A stretch of 41,127 bases of DNA, from assembly GCA_004214055.1 (NCBI GenBank), contig SGYT01000005.1, forward strand, positions 1-41,127. Reading direction: 5' to 3'. The position numbers and the translations under genes are program-made. The first letter of the stretch is position 1. The number at the start of each line of letters is the position of its first letter. This document shows positions 7,906 through 17,045 of this stretch, one piece after another. The notes under the pieces were generated by a model. The model had not been told where the DNA came from. It did not search any database and was given only the letters and a program-made list of their open reading frames with translations. The stretch comes from Candidatus Actinomarinales bacterium (lineage in GTDB: Bacteria > Actinomycetota > Acidimicrobiia > Actinomarinales > Actinomarinaceae).

Positions 7906-8484
7906 ATGGTGAATCAAACAAAGTTTAAAGTCTTAGAAAAAAAATGTACTGCGTGCTTCAAGTGTTCATTATCTTCTACAAGAAAAAATGTAGTATTTGG
8001 TAGAGGAAACCCTAACGCAGAAATGTTTGTAATAGGTGAAGGTCCAGGGCAGCAAGAAGATGAGCAGGGTTTAGCATTTGTTGGGAGAGCTGGAAAAATG
8101 TTAGATACTGCATTTTCTGCTGTTGGTCTTGATACGAATAAAGATTGCTATATTTCAAATATTGTAAAATGTAGGCCACCAAACAATAGAAAACCTTTGC
8201 AAAGTGAAGTTTCTGAGTGTATCCCTTGGTTAAATGAACAGATAAAACTAGTAAAACCAAAAATTATTGTTCTAGCAGGTTCAACTGCGACTGAGTCATT
8301 TCTTGGTGTCAAAGAACCTATATCTAAAATAAGAGGTAGGTGGATTGAAAAAGATAATATAAAATATATGCCTATATTTCATCCTTCGTACCTGCTTAGA
8401 AACCCATCAAAAGAGAAAGGTAAGCCAAAGTGGCTAACTTGGCAGGACTTAAAAAAAATTAAAAAAGAGCTTAGTTCTATCTAG
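7906..8484 (+). CDS. Uracil-DNA glycosylase, family 4 (Fe-S)
   Basis: CTACFKCSLSSTR; GEGPGQQEDEQGLAFVGRAGKMLD; NIVKCRPPNNRKP; FHPSYLLRNP. Confidence 0.92.
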   Translation: MVNQTKFKVLEKKCTACFKCSLSSTRKNVVFGRGNPNAEMFVIGEGPGQQEDEQGLAFVGRAGKMLDTAFSAVGLDTNKDCYISNIVKCRPPNNRKPLQSEVSECIPWLNEQIKLVKPKIIVLAGSTATESFLGVKEPISKIRGRWIEKDNIKYMPIFHPSYLLRNPSKEKGKPKWLTWQDLKKIKKELSSI

Positions 8485-9394
8485 AAGAGAATTCTTCTTT
8501 GGTACTTATAACTAATGATATAAAAATAAATATTCCAGAAATAATAATATTTCTATTAAATACTTCATTAAGGAATACCACACCCGCTGTAACTCCAATT
8601 ATTGGTACTAGGTAATCAACCGTTGCGACTAACAGTGCACTCACTCTTTGAATCAACCAAGTAAACGTCATGAAAGCCCCAAGATTAAAAATAACTAGAA
8701 TCGCTAGCCTAAATTTTTGGCTTGTGTCAAGAGCCTCTATCCCAACACCTGAAACAAAAAATACTGTCCAAGAAAGAGCCACTACTAAGGGATATTGGTA
8801 TGTTAACCAACTAGTTACTTTATATTTTGGGGCATATTTTCTATTTAACACAGTAGCAAAAGCAATCCCTTGAACTCCTATAAAAGCTAAGGAGCCTCCT
8901 AAGAAAATATTACCCTGATCGAGTAAACCTGTTTCTCTTGATATAAATAAATACGCGATACCTGAAAAACCTGTTGCTATTGCTATGTATTTAGTTGTTG
9001 AAATCTTTTCTTCCTTAAGTAGTATTTTTAACCACATAACAGTAAAAACTGGCGCTGAACTAATCATTAAGGTAACTAGGCCAGAAGAAATATATTGAAG
9101 AGAGAAAATAAATGACCAACCTACAAGAAATATTGAAAAAACGCCAGTAAAAGAAGCTTCCTTTAACTGTGTTTTGTTAATTTTTCCTTTATCGAAAATT
9201 AAATAATAAGTAAAAAGTAACGACCCAATTATAGAAACTCTAGCTGTTACTAAAAATATTTCGTTGACTCCTTCTATGAGAAGGCTTCTTGAAATGACAT
9301 TACTGGAAGCCCAAAAAAAAGCAGCTCCAAACAGGCATATAACTGTTTTAAAGATTGATGGTTTTTCTAATGCGTTAGTTTCAGGTTTACCCAT
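8477..9394 (-). CDS. EamA/DMT-family transporter
   Basis: Multi-TM protein; FFWASSNVISRSLL...; SAPVFTVMWLKILLKEEKIS; VFLNEVFNRN. Confidence 0.85.
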   Translation of the reverse strand: MGKPETNALEKPSIFKTVICLFGAAFFWASSNVISRSLLIEGVNEIFLVTARVSIIGSLLFTYYLIFDKGKINKTQLKEASFTGVFSIFLVGWSFIFSLQYISSGLVTLMISSAPVFTVMWLKILLKEEKISTTKYIAIATGFSGIAYLFISRETGLLDQGNIFLGGSLAFIGVQGIAFATVLNRKYAPKYKVTSWLTYQYPLVVALSWTVFFVSGVGIEALDTSQKFRLAILVIFNLGAFMTFTWLIQRVSALLVATVDYLVPIIGVTAGVVFLNEVFNRNIIISGIFIFISLVISTKEEFSSR

Positions 9395-9457
9395 TTGGTT
9401 AGCCTAACATTAATAGAAACTAAGAAAAATACTTACACTATTAGGTACAATGGTAAA

Positions 9458-9546
9458 AACGGGAGCAAAGGCTGAGAGGGTTTTAAAAACCGACCGTAAG
9501 AACCTGTTGGGTAATTCTAACGTAGGGAAATCAGTTCTTTATTCCC
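9458..9546 (+). promoter_or_regulatory. TPP riboswitch (THI element) with adjoining expression platform
   Basis: GGGAGC..GGCTGAGAGGG...GTAAGAACCTGTTGGGTAATTCTAACGTAGGGAAATCAGTT. Confidence 0.93.
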
Positions 9547-9574
9547 AATATTTTATAAAGGAATGACTATATAA

Positions 9575-10939
9575 ATGGATGGACTTATAACTTATATAAT
9601 AATTTTGGTAATTCTAACTTTGATCTATGTAAGAACAACAAAAATATCATCAACTGAAAAAGAATACTTTGTTTTAAGCCGGTCTGAAAATACTGCAGGA
9701 CTTGCTCTAAGTTTTTATGCAAGTGGTATGGGTTTGTGGATATTAACAGCACCTGCTGAAGTAGCGTGGTGGGGTTTAGGGTATGACGTTATAGGTTATG
9801 CAGTTTCTGCAGCTACCCCTTTTTTATTACTATATTTTCTCGGTTCAAAAATTGCTGAGCTAACACCTGATGGTGCTACTCTTCCTCAGTTTATCCAATC
9901 TCGCTATGGAAGAACTGCTCAAATAGTAGTTTCATTAGTAGCAATAATTTATATGAGTGCTTTTTTAATAGCTGAATTCGCTTCTATAATTTTCTTATTT
10001 CCGTCTATTTCAGAAACATCTGGGATTGCTGTTGCAGTTTTAATTGGACTATTTACATTTGCGTATATAAGGAAATCAGGATTTAAAGCATCTTATATAA
10101 CTGATAGATTCCAGGGAGTAGCAATTATAGTTTTGCTATTTATATTGTTTGGGGTTTGGTTTAGTGAAAATTCTTATGCAGATATAGTAAATTATTCAAA
10201 ATTAGGTGGCATAAACAGTTTTGAAACTTTTAGCTTGAGATCTGCCCTTGCTGTAGTTTTAGCAGTAACAGCAGCAGAAATATTCTCTCAGGGCTATTGG
10301 CAAAGAACTTTTTCAGCAAAAAATAGTGAAACTGTAAAAAAAGCATCACTAATTGCAGGTTTTGGTGCTTTTATAACTATCCTCCTTTTAGGATTTGCTG
10401 GTGCAGTTGGAGCGGGGAAAGGATTAGAAAGCCCAACTCTTAGCTTTATAGAACAGTTTGAACTAAGTCCAGTTTTGTCAATCTTGCTAATAGTTCTTTG
10501 CACGCTTTTAGTTGCTTCCAGTATTGATACTCTTGAAAATGCAATATCATCTACTATTTCTTTAGATATTCTTAAAAAGGGAGCAAAAGAAGCAGAGTAT
10601 ACAACTTTAGGAATAGTGGTTTTAGCAATAATTGCATCAACTACAGTAACTAATATATTCTCAGTTTTCCTAGTAGCTGACTTATTTGCTACATGTTTAG
10701 TTTTTCCTGCTTTTTATAAATTAAAGACTAAGTCAACTGATCTGTTTCTTTTATTTCCTTTCATTCTTTCTTTATTGTGTGTATTTATTTATAGGTATCT
10801 ATTCGTAGATCTAGCAAACAATCCTGGTGGTGTCTTTATTCCAACCGATCTTTACGGATTAGCTGATTTAAATACTTTTTTGGTTGGTTTCTTAACTTCC
10901 ATGTTTATCACAGTTGCATACAATAGAATTTCAAAATAA
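9575..10939 (+). CDS. Sodium:solute symporter (SSS), predicted thiamine-precursor transporter (ThiV-like)
   Basis: SSS fold: GLALSFYASGMGLWILTAPAEVAWWGLGYDVIGYAV; immediately downstream of a TPP riboswitch. Confidence 0.85.
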   Translation: MDGLITYIIILVILTLIYVRTTKISSTEKEYFVLSRSENTAGLALSFYASGMGLWILTAPAEVAWWGLGYDVIGYAVSAATPFLLLYFLGSKIAELTPDGATLPQFIQSRYGRTAQIVVSLVAIIYMSAFLIAEFASIIFLFPSISETSGIAVAVLIGLFTFAYIRKSGFKASYITDRFQGVAIIVLLFILFGVWFSENSYADIVNYSKLGGINSFETFSLRSALAVVLAVTAAEIFSQGYWQRTFSAKNSETVKKASLIAGFGAFITILLLGFAGAVGAGKGLESPTLSFIEQFELSPVLSILLIVLCTLLVASSIDTLENAISSTISLDILKKGAKEAEYTTLGIVVLAIIASTTVTNIFSVFLVADLFATCLVFPAFYKLKTKSTDLFLLFPFILSLLCVFIYRYLFVDLANNPGGVFIPTDLYGLADLNTFLVGFLTSMFITVAYNRISK

Positions 10940-10967
10940 ACTTATTCAATAAGGATTAGGAACAATA

Positions 10968-12842
10968 TTGAGACCAAATAATTTAATCGACTTTAGAAAA
11001 ATATCAAATATTACTTCTAGTAATAAAGAGGTGTTAGCACAAAGTACAAAAATGGATTTTGATGAAAATACTTACAAAAATGAGCTTTGGAAATATTCAA
11101 AAAATACATGGAAAATATTTAAAGGATCAAAAAAAAGTAATTTTTCTATACCTAAATATTCCAATAATAAAAAACTAATTTCTTATATAAAGTCTACAAA
11201 AAATAGTAAGAAAAAAATTATATCTTCTATTTGTATTCAAAATGGAAATTCAATAAATACTGTATTTGAAACAGAAGATTCGATTCAAAATTATTATTGG
11301 TCTTCTAAAGATAGTTTTATATACATAGTCACTAAAGAGTGGGATAAATCTTTTAAAAGTATTGAAGATAAAGACATGGAGCCCCTTTATCTTGAAAATA
11401 TACCATACAGGTTTGATACTCGTGGAATAATTTTTAATAAAAGAAACCATGTGTATAAAGTAAATATTTCAAACCAAAGAAAAACAAAAATTATTGATGG
11501 AGATAAAGAAGGCTTTATATCTATTGGTTCAATTGTTGAAAGTGGAGACTCTCTATATTTTACTGCAAATTCTTATAACGAATCTGGTTCCATGCTAAAT
11601 GAAAAAATTATCAAAAAGACTGGAAGCAAGTTAGAAACTATCCATAAAGACGGAATGTGGGGGAAGTTATTTATTTTTAACAATGAGTTGCATGGAATAG
11701 GTTTAGATAAAAGATTTGATTGGCCAACTAATATAAGCATCCATCAAATTAAAGATACAGGTAAAACAACATTGCTTTATTCAAGTCTTGATCGGCCAAT
11801 AGTAAATGTTAAATGTGAAGATTCGTTTATGTATATATTGTATGAAGATTCTGGTAAGCAACTTCTTGCAAAAGGTGATGGTAAAAATATTCAAATACTA
11901 ATTGAGGATCAAGTTACTATATCTGATTTTGCAGTAGATTCAAAAAAGGTTGCAGTTGTTGTAAATACTTTTTCAAAGCAAGACGAAATATATCAGCTAG
12001 TAAATGGAGCGTTGGAAGATTGGGAAAATACACCTTCCAAGGCAAACTATAGTTTTCATAGAAAAGTTAAATCATACGAATGCATTTATAAAAGAATAGA
12101 TACAGGTAAATCAAAAATTGATGCGTGGGGCATTTACGTTGGTAAAAACAACCCTACATTGCTGAGTATACATGGAGGTCCTGCTGCACAATATGGTTTT
12201 ACTTATTTTGATGAATTTCAGACATATGCACAAGCTGGATTCAATGTAGTCGCATGCAATCCTAGAGGGGCGTCAGGTCGTGGTCATAAATTTTTAAGAG
12301 ATGTTTGTGGAAATAAATGGGGAGTTAATGATACTCATGATGTTGTCTCTACATTTAAACAAATGGTAAAAGAATTAAAAATCTCTAATAAAAACTATGG
12401 AATAATGGGTGGCTCCTATGGGGGGTTTATGACTGCTTGGGTAATTAGTCATTATCCGAAAATGTTTAAGTCTTCTATTGTTGAAAGAGCTCTTTTGAAC
12501 TGGGAAACAATGGTTGGGACGTCAGATATTGGTATAACCTTCCCAGAAATGTACTTATTAGAGGAGTTTGATAAAAATATAAGTCTCTACAGAAAAAAAA
12601 GTCCTATTACTTATGCAAATAATATAGTTACTCCAACCTTAATTATTCATTCTGAAAATGATTACAGATGTCCTGTTGAGCAAGGTGAACAGTTGTTTTC
12701 TAACCTTAAAAGGAGAGATGTTGAATCAGCAATGATGCGTTTCCCTGCAGAAAGCCACGAGCTTTCAAGGTCCGGACAGCCTCTTCATAGAAAACAAAGG
12801 TTTGAAGCCATAATTAATTGGCATAAAAAACACCTAACTTAA
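10968..12842 (+). CDS. S9 family prolyl oligopeptidase-like serine peptidase
   Basis: TTG start; LLSIHGGPAAQYG; GIMGGSYGGFMTAWVISHYP; HSENDYRCPVEQGEQLF; ESHELSRSGQP. Confidence 0.92.
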   Translation: MRPNNLIDFRKISNITSSNKEVLAQSTKMDFDENTYKNELWKYSKNTWKIFKGSKKSNFSIPKYSNNKKLISYIKSTKNSKKKIISSICIQNGNSINTVFETEDSIQNYYWSSKDSFIYIVTKEWDKSFKSIEDKDMEPLYLENIPYRFDTRGIIFNKRNHVYKVNISNQRKTKIIDGDKEGFISIGSIVESGDSLYFTANSYNESGSMLNEKIIKKTGSKLETIHKDGMWGKLFIFNNELHGIGLDKRFDWPTNISIHQIKDTGKTTLLYSSLDRPIVNVKCEDSFMYILYEDSGKQLLAKGDGKNIQILIEDQVTISDFAVDSKKVAVVVNTFSKQDEIYQLVNGALEDWENTPSKANYSFHRKVKSYECIYKRIDTGKSKIDAWGIYVGKNNPTLLSIHGGPAAQYGFTYFDEFQTYAQAGFNVVACNPRGASGRGHKFLRDVCGNKWGVNDTHDVVSTFKQMVKELKISNKNYGIMGGSYGGFMTAWVISHYPKMFKSSIVERALLNWETMVGTSDIGITFPEMYLLEEFDKNISLYRKKSPITYANNIVTPTLIIHSENDYRCPVEQGEQLFSNLKRRDVESAMMRFPAESHELSRSGQPLHRKQRFEAIINWHKKHLT

Positions 12843-12850
12843 AATTTGAT

Positions 12851-14092
12851 TTAATCAATATCTCTATATATAAGTCTTGTTCCTCTTTTATTTAAAAAAT
12901 ATGCAAATATCCACTCAATCGCTACAAGTATCTTTGACCTATATCCAATTAGGTAAATTAAATGAATTAAGCTCCAGAATATCCAAGCTGTAAAGCCAGC
13001 CATTTCATAATTACCAAGAACACCTACCGCCTTAAATCTTCCTATCGTGGCCATCATTCCTTTGTCTGAATATTTAAATGGCCTTCTGTTTGATGATTGA
13101 ATGTTATTTTTTATATTATAAGCAACGTATCTTCCTTGTTGTATAGCAACAGGTGCTATTCCAGGTAGTGATTCTCCATTTTCTGTTTGAAAGTTTGCTG
13201 CATCACCAATAACATAAACGTCTTCATCTTCTTTTATAGAGCAATCTAAATTTACAACTGCTCGTCCTTCATTATCGTTTTCTGTTTGGAGGTGTTTTAT
13301 AAGGGAGCTTGCCTCATTTCCCGCTGCCCAGATAATATTATCTGCCTCTATTACGTCCTTGTCTGTAGTAACAAATGATTCTTTGATATTCTCAACTCTT
13401 TCTTTTGTTCTTATTTTTACTCCTAAATCATTTAAGTACTTGTGAGATTTCTTGGAAAGGGTTTCGCTATAGGCTGGAAGTATTTTTTCCCCAGCTTCAA
13501 GTAAATATATATTTGCATCCGAACTATTAAAATTTCTAAATTCTTTGGTCATATTTCTGTATGCAATTTCTGCAATTGAACCGGCTAGCTCTACCCCTGT
13601 TGGCCCACCTCCAATAATTACAAAATTAAGATATCTCTTTCTACTATTTTCATCTTTTTCATTTTCGGCTTTTTCAAATGCTTTTAATATTTTTTCTCTT
13701 ATGTCTAAAGCATCATTTATAACCTTTAATCCTTTTGCAAAATTTGACCATTCGTTATTTCCAAAAAATGAATAACTTGAGCCTGTGCTAACTATTAACT
13801 TATCGTAACTTAGCACCTGATCATTATCTAAAACAACCTCTTTTGTCTCTCGTTTTATTTCCTCTACCTCAGCAAGAATTGTTTTTACATTTTTGTCATT
13901 TTTAAATAAGTTTCTAAGTGGAACAGTAATGTCTGCTGGGGAAAGTACTGCTGTTGCTACTTGATATAGAAGTGGTTGAAATAGATGATGGTTAGTCTTA
14001 TCTATCAAGATAAAATCATTTTTACTTTTTCGTGCTTTTTTAAGAAAACTTAATCCGCCGAATCCACCACCAATTACTATAATTTTTTCCAT
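12851..14092 (-). CDS. ndh: Type II NADH dehydrogenase / FAD-dependent oxidoreductase
   Basis: IIVIGGGFGGLSFLKKA; HHLFQPLLYQVATAVLSPADITVPLR; VIIGGGPTGVELAGSIAE; VYVIGDAAN. Confidence 0.92.
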   Translation of the reverse strand: MEKIIVIGGGFGGLSFLKKARKSKNDFILIDKTNHHLFQPLLYQVATAVLSPADITVPLRNLFKNDKNVKTILAEVEEIKRETKEVVLDNDQVLSYDKLIVSTGSSYSFFGNNEWSNFAKGLKVINDALDIREKILKAFEKAENEKDENSRKRYLNFVIIGGGPTGVELAGSIAEIAYRNMTKEFRNFNSSDANIYLLEAGEKILPAYSETLSKKSHKYLNDLGVKIRTKERVENIKESFVTTDKDVIEADNIIWAAGNEASSLIKHLQTENDNEGRAVVNLDCSIKEDEDVYVIGDAANFQTENGESLPGIAPVAIQQGRYVAYNIKNNIQSSNRRPFKYSDKGMMATIGRFKAVGVLGNYEMAGFTAWIFWSLIHLIYLIGYRSKILVAIEWIFAYFLNKRGTRLIYRDID

Positions 14093-14124
14093 TTAATTAA
14101 ATTATAATCTTGAAAAAAGAATGT

Positions 14125-14625
14125 TTAATGGTCTCTCGATCTTGATGACTTTGTCATTGTTTTTTCTAATTTTCCATTTTTAAATGTAAAAGACTCTATA
14201 CCATCAACTAAATGTTTACCTTGTTGGGATTTCTGTGAAATAACCTGTAAAACCATGCCCTCAAATGGGGAAATTAGCGTTATTGAGTGTTGTTTAAAGT
14301 GCTTTGATGACTGGTCTCTTCTAATAACGTCGCTAATCATGTGTTGTGATTCCCACGACCAATCATCGTCCGCAACAACAAATTTACATATATGCCTGGT
14401 CTGAGATTTATCAATCCTTGCTCCTGGACAAACTATCATCGATCCCTCTACCCATGGGTTAAGACCTACAGAGTCAATCTTGGGAAAACCAACATCAAAA
14501 GCAGAATCAATAATTTCATCTGTGTCTCCTTTTTCAAGGTTACGTTGTTTAATCACTTCTGATATAGAATTTTGCAATTCAAATAATTCTTGATCTTTTA
14601 AATCTTCTAATTCTTTTTTGTCCAT
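14125..14625 (-). CDS. Conserved hypothetical protein
   Basis: ORF of 166 aa in the compact minus-strand run; no family recognised. Confidence 0.6.
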   Translation of the reverse strand: MDKKELEDLKDQELFELQNSISEVIKQRNLEKGDTDEIIDSAFDVGFPKIDSVGLNPWVEGSMIVCPGARIDKSQTRHICKFVVADDDWSWESQHMISDVIRRDQSSKHFKQHSITLISPFEGMVLQVISQKSQQGKHLVDGIESFTFKNGKLEKTMTKSSRSRDH

Positions 14626-14664
14626 ACTTTAAATTAAAACAGGTAAGTAAGACATTTTCTCAAC

Positions 14665-15165
14665 TTAATCATCTAAGTTTTCAAGGGGATTTTCTGGTTG
14701 ACACACTTCAAATGCTTCCTGGACTTCATCTGAAGACCAATCTACGTCTGCATCTCTGAATGCAAAAAATCCAAATTCTCCCGGTGTTGGATCTGGAAAA
14801 TCTATTCCCTCTTCTCTCATACATTGAGAAAATTCAAGAGATGCATCAATTAAAGCTGCTTCTACTTCAGGATCTAAATCAAACTGCTCAGGAAGTGCTC
14901 TTCTCAGAATGTCTTCACAGTTCGTAAAGGCTTCTTCAAATGCTTCTTCGTTTTCAATATTAAGTTCATTAAATTCTGGATTTCCATCAATATCGAAAGT
15001 TGGATCTGGAAAATCTATTCCCTCTTCTCTCATACACCGAGCAAACTCAAGCACTCCTTCTTCGAAGGTTATTTCTTCTTCGGCAACTGTTGTTTCTGTT
15101 GTTGATTCAATTGTTGCAACACGCTGGCTTTCTTCTCCTCCTATAGTGCAAAAACTAATAAACAA
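14665..15165 (-). CDS. Two-module Cys-motif protein of the MacAB-like locus (likely lipoprotein)
   Basis: FARCMREEGIDFPDP...TNC and FSQCMREEGIDFPDP...EVC; reading frame extends upstream (KKIVLLLFISFC) but with no ATG/GTG/TTG. Confidence 0.8.
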   Translation of the reverse strand: MFISFCTIGGEESQRVATIESTTETTVAEEEITFEEGVLEFARCMREEGIDFPDPTFDIDGNPEFNELNIENEEAFEEAFTNCEDILRRALPEQFDLDPEVEAALIDASLEFSQCMREEGIDFPDPTPGEFGFFAFRDADVDWSSDEVQEAFEVCQPENPLENLDD

Positions 15166-15182
15166 TAAAAGTACGATTTTTT

Positions 15183-16364
15183 TTATTTTCTCACCGCCTC
15201 TGCTGGTTGTATTTTAGAAGCTTTAATAGCGGGATAAACTCCTGATAAAGCTCCTATTAATAAAGCCAATACAATTGCTCCTAAAACTTGGAGTATTGGT
15301 ATTGAAAAAACGATATTTGAATACTCTGTATAGCCTAACGTTATTCCGGCCCCAAGTAACACACCCACTAATCCTCCAACACCTGATAACAAAACGCTCT
15401 CAAGTAAAAATTGGTATCTTATTTCTTTTCTAGTTGCTCCAATGGATCTTCTAACCCCTATCTCCATTCTTCGTTCAAGTACAGACATAACCATTACGTT
15501 TGCAATTGCTACACCACCAACAAGAAGAGCAACAGACCCTAGGCCTAAGAGAAGGTTTGTGAAAGCTACTTCTGCTGCCTCTTGTGCTTCAAGTGCATCA
15601 GAAGGTCTTGAAACGCTTACTTGGTCCGGATTTTCTGGGTTCATTGAGGGTGCTAAAACCTCTACAACATCTTCAATATAGGCAGGATTGGACCTTACGT
15701 ATATTGTTGTAGGCTCCTCATCAATATTAAATAGTGTCTTTGCAACGCCGTATCCAATAAATACTGATCTGTCAAGATCCGGATGTATCTTTAATTCATC
15801 TAATATCCCAACAACTCCAAACCATTCGTTTTCAATTAAGATTTTTGTTGGTATTGAAAGATCTCTTATTCCTAACCTGGTTGCTGTTACACTACCTAAA
15901 ACAGTTACTGGAATATCACTAAGGGCGTCATTTATAAAACGACCTTCGGTAAGTTTTCCACCAACAACATCTAGTAATTCTGATCTAGTAACAAGGGTGG
16001 AAATCCCGCCTCCTTCAAATTCAGATATAAAATCTGTTCTCCTAACTAATAAGTCTGTCTGTGTTGTAGAGGTTACTTCTTGTACTGGTCCAATTCTTTC
16101 TACCATTCCAAGAACTCCGTCAGGTAAATTTTCTTGAGTTCCAAAAAAACCAGCTTGTGGTGAAGCTTTTATAAGATTTGTTCCTAAAGACTCTAAAGTA
16201 GCTAATAAATCAGCTCTTCCCGAGGCAGAAATTCCAGTAACAGCGACTATTGCTGCAATTCCGATACCTATACCTATAGAGGTTAAAGCAGCTCTTCCTC
16301 TTCTTGCTTTAACTCCATAAAAGGCAACCATAAACAAGTCACTAATTTTAAGTTTTTGCTTCAC
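15183..16364 (-). CDS. MacB-like FtsX-family ABC transporter permease
   Basis: RRGRAALTSIGIGIGIAAIVAVTGIS; VMVMSVLERRMEIGVRRSIGATRKEIRYQFLLES; YPAIKASKIQPAEAVRK. Confidence 0.93.
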   Translation of the reverse strand: MKQKLKISDLFMVAFYGVKARRGRAALTSIGIGIGIAAIVAVTGISASGRADLLATLESLGTNLIKASPQAGFFGTQENLPDGVLGMVERIGPVQEVTSTTQTDLLVRRTDFISEFEGGGISTLVTRSELLDVVGGKLTEGRFINDALSDIPVTVLGSVTATRLGIRDLSIPTKILIENEWFGVVGILDELKIHPDLDRSVFIGYGVAKTLFNIDEEPTTIYVRSNPAYIEDVVEVLAPSMNPENPDQVSVSRPSDALEAQEAAEVAFTNLLLGLGSVALLVGGVAIANVMVMSVLERRMEIGVRRSIGATRKEIRYQFLLESVLLSGVGGLVGVLLGAGITLGYTEYSNIVFSIPILQVLGAIVLALLIGALSGVYPAIKASKIQPAEAVRK

Positions 16365-17045
16365 TTATGCCACTATCTTTCCGTCAACTAACTTCACAAC
16401 CTTCTTAAACTTTTTTGCATGGTTTTGATTGTGGGTAATCATTATTACTGTTTTTCCTTGTTTATTTAATTCTTTAAGAATCTTAAGTATGTTATCTCCT
16501 GACTCTTTATCAAGGTTTCCTGTTGGCTCGTCTGCAAGAACAAATGCAGGATTTTGGACTAGAGCTCTTGCTATAGCTACTCTTTGTTGCTGTCCACCAG
16601 ACAACTCTTCAGGTAAATGTGTTAGCCTGTCTCCTAATCCAACCTCTTTTAAAACTTTTGCTGCTCTTTTTAGTCTCTCTTCTCTTTTGATTCCTTGGTA
16701 GAGCAACCCCTCTGCAACATTCTCTTGTGCTGTTAAACCTGGTAGGAGAAAAAAACTTTGAAAAATAAATCCAATTTTCTCACCTCTAAATTTTGACAAC
16801 TGATCATCTGATAAAGTTGATGTATCTTGACCCTCTATCTCTATATGGCCTTCAGTTGTAGAATCTAACAGGCCAATCATATTTAATAAAGTTGATTTCC
16901 CACTACCAGACTCTCCAACTATCGAAACTAAGTCTCCTTCTTTTATATCTAAAGAAATTTGGTCTACAGCTTTTACAGGTGGTGGGCCTTCATATATTTT
17001 TGATATATTGTTTAACGATATTACTGTTTTCGTTTTTGATTTCAT
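16365..17045 (-). CDS. MacB/LolD-type ABC transporter ATPase
   Basis: GESGSGKSTLLNMIG; LSGGQQQRVAIARAL; VLADEPTGNLD. Confidence 0.97.
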   Translation of the reverse strand: MKSKTKTVISLNNISKIYEGPPPVKAVDQISLDIKEGDLVSIVGESGSGKSTLLNMIGLLDSTTEGHIEIEGQDTSTLSDDQLSKFRGEKIGFIFQSFFLLPGLTAQENVAEGLLYQGIKREERLKRAAKVLKEVGLGDRLTHLPEELSGGQQQRVAIARALVQNPAFVLADEPTGNLDKESGDNILKILKELNKQGKTVIMITHNQNHAKKFKKVVKLVDGKIVA

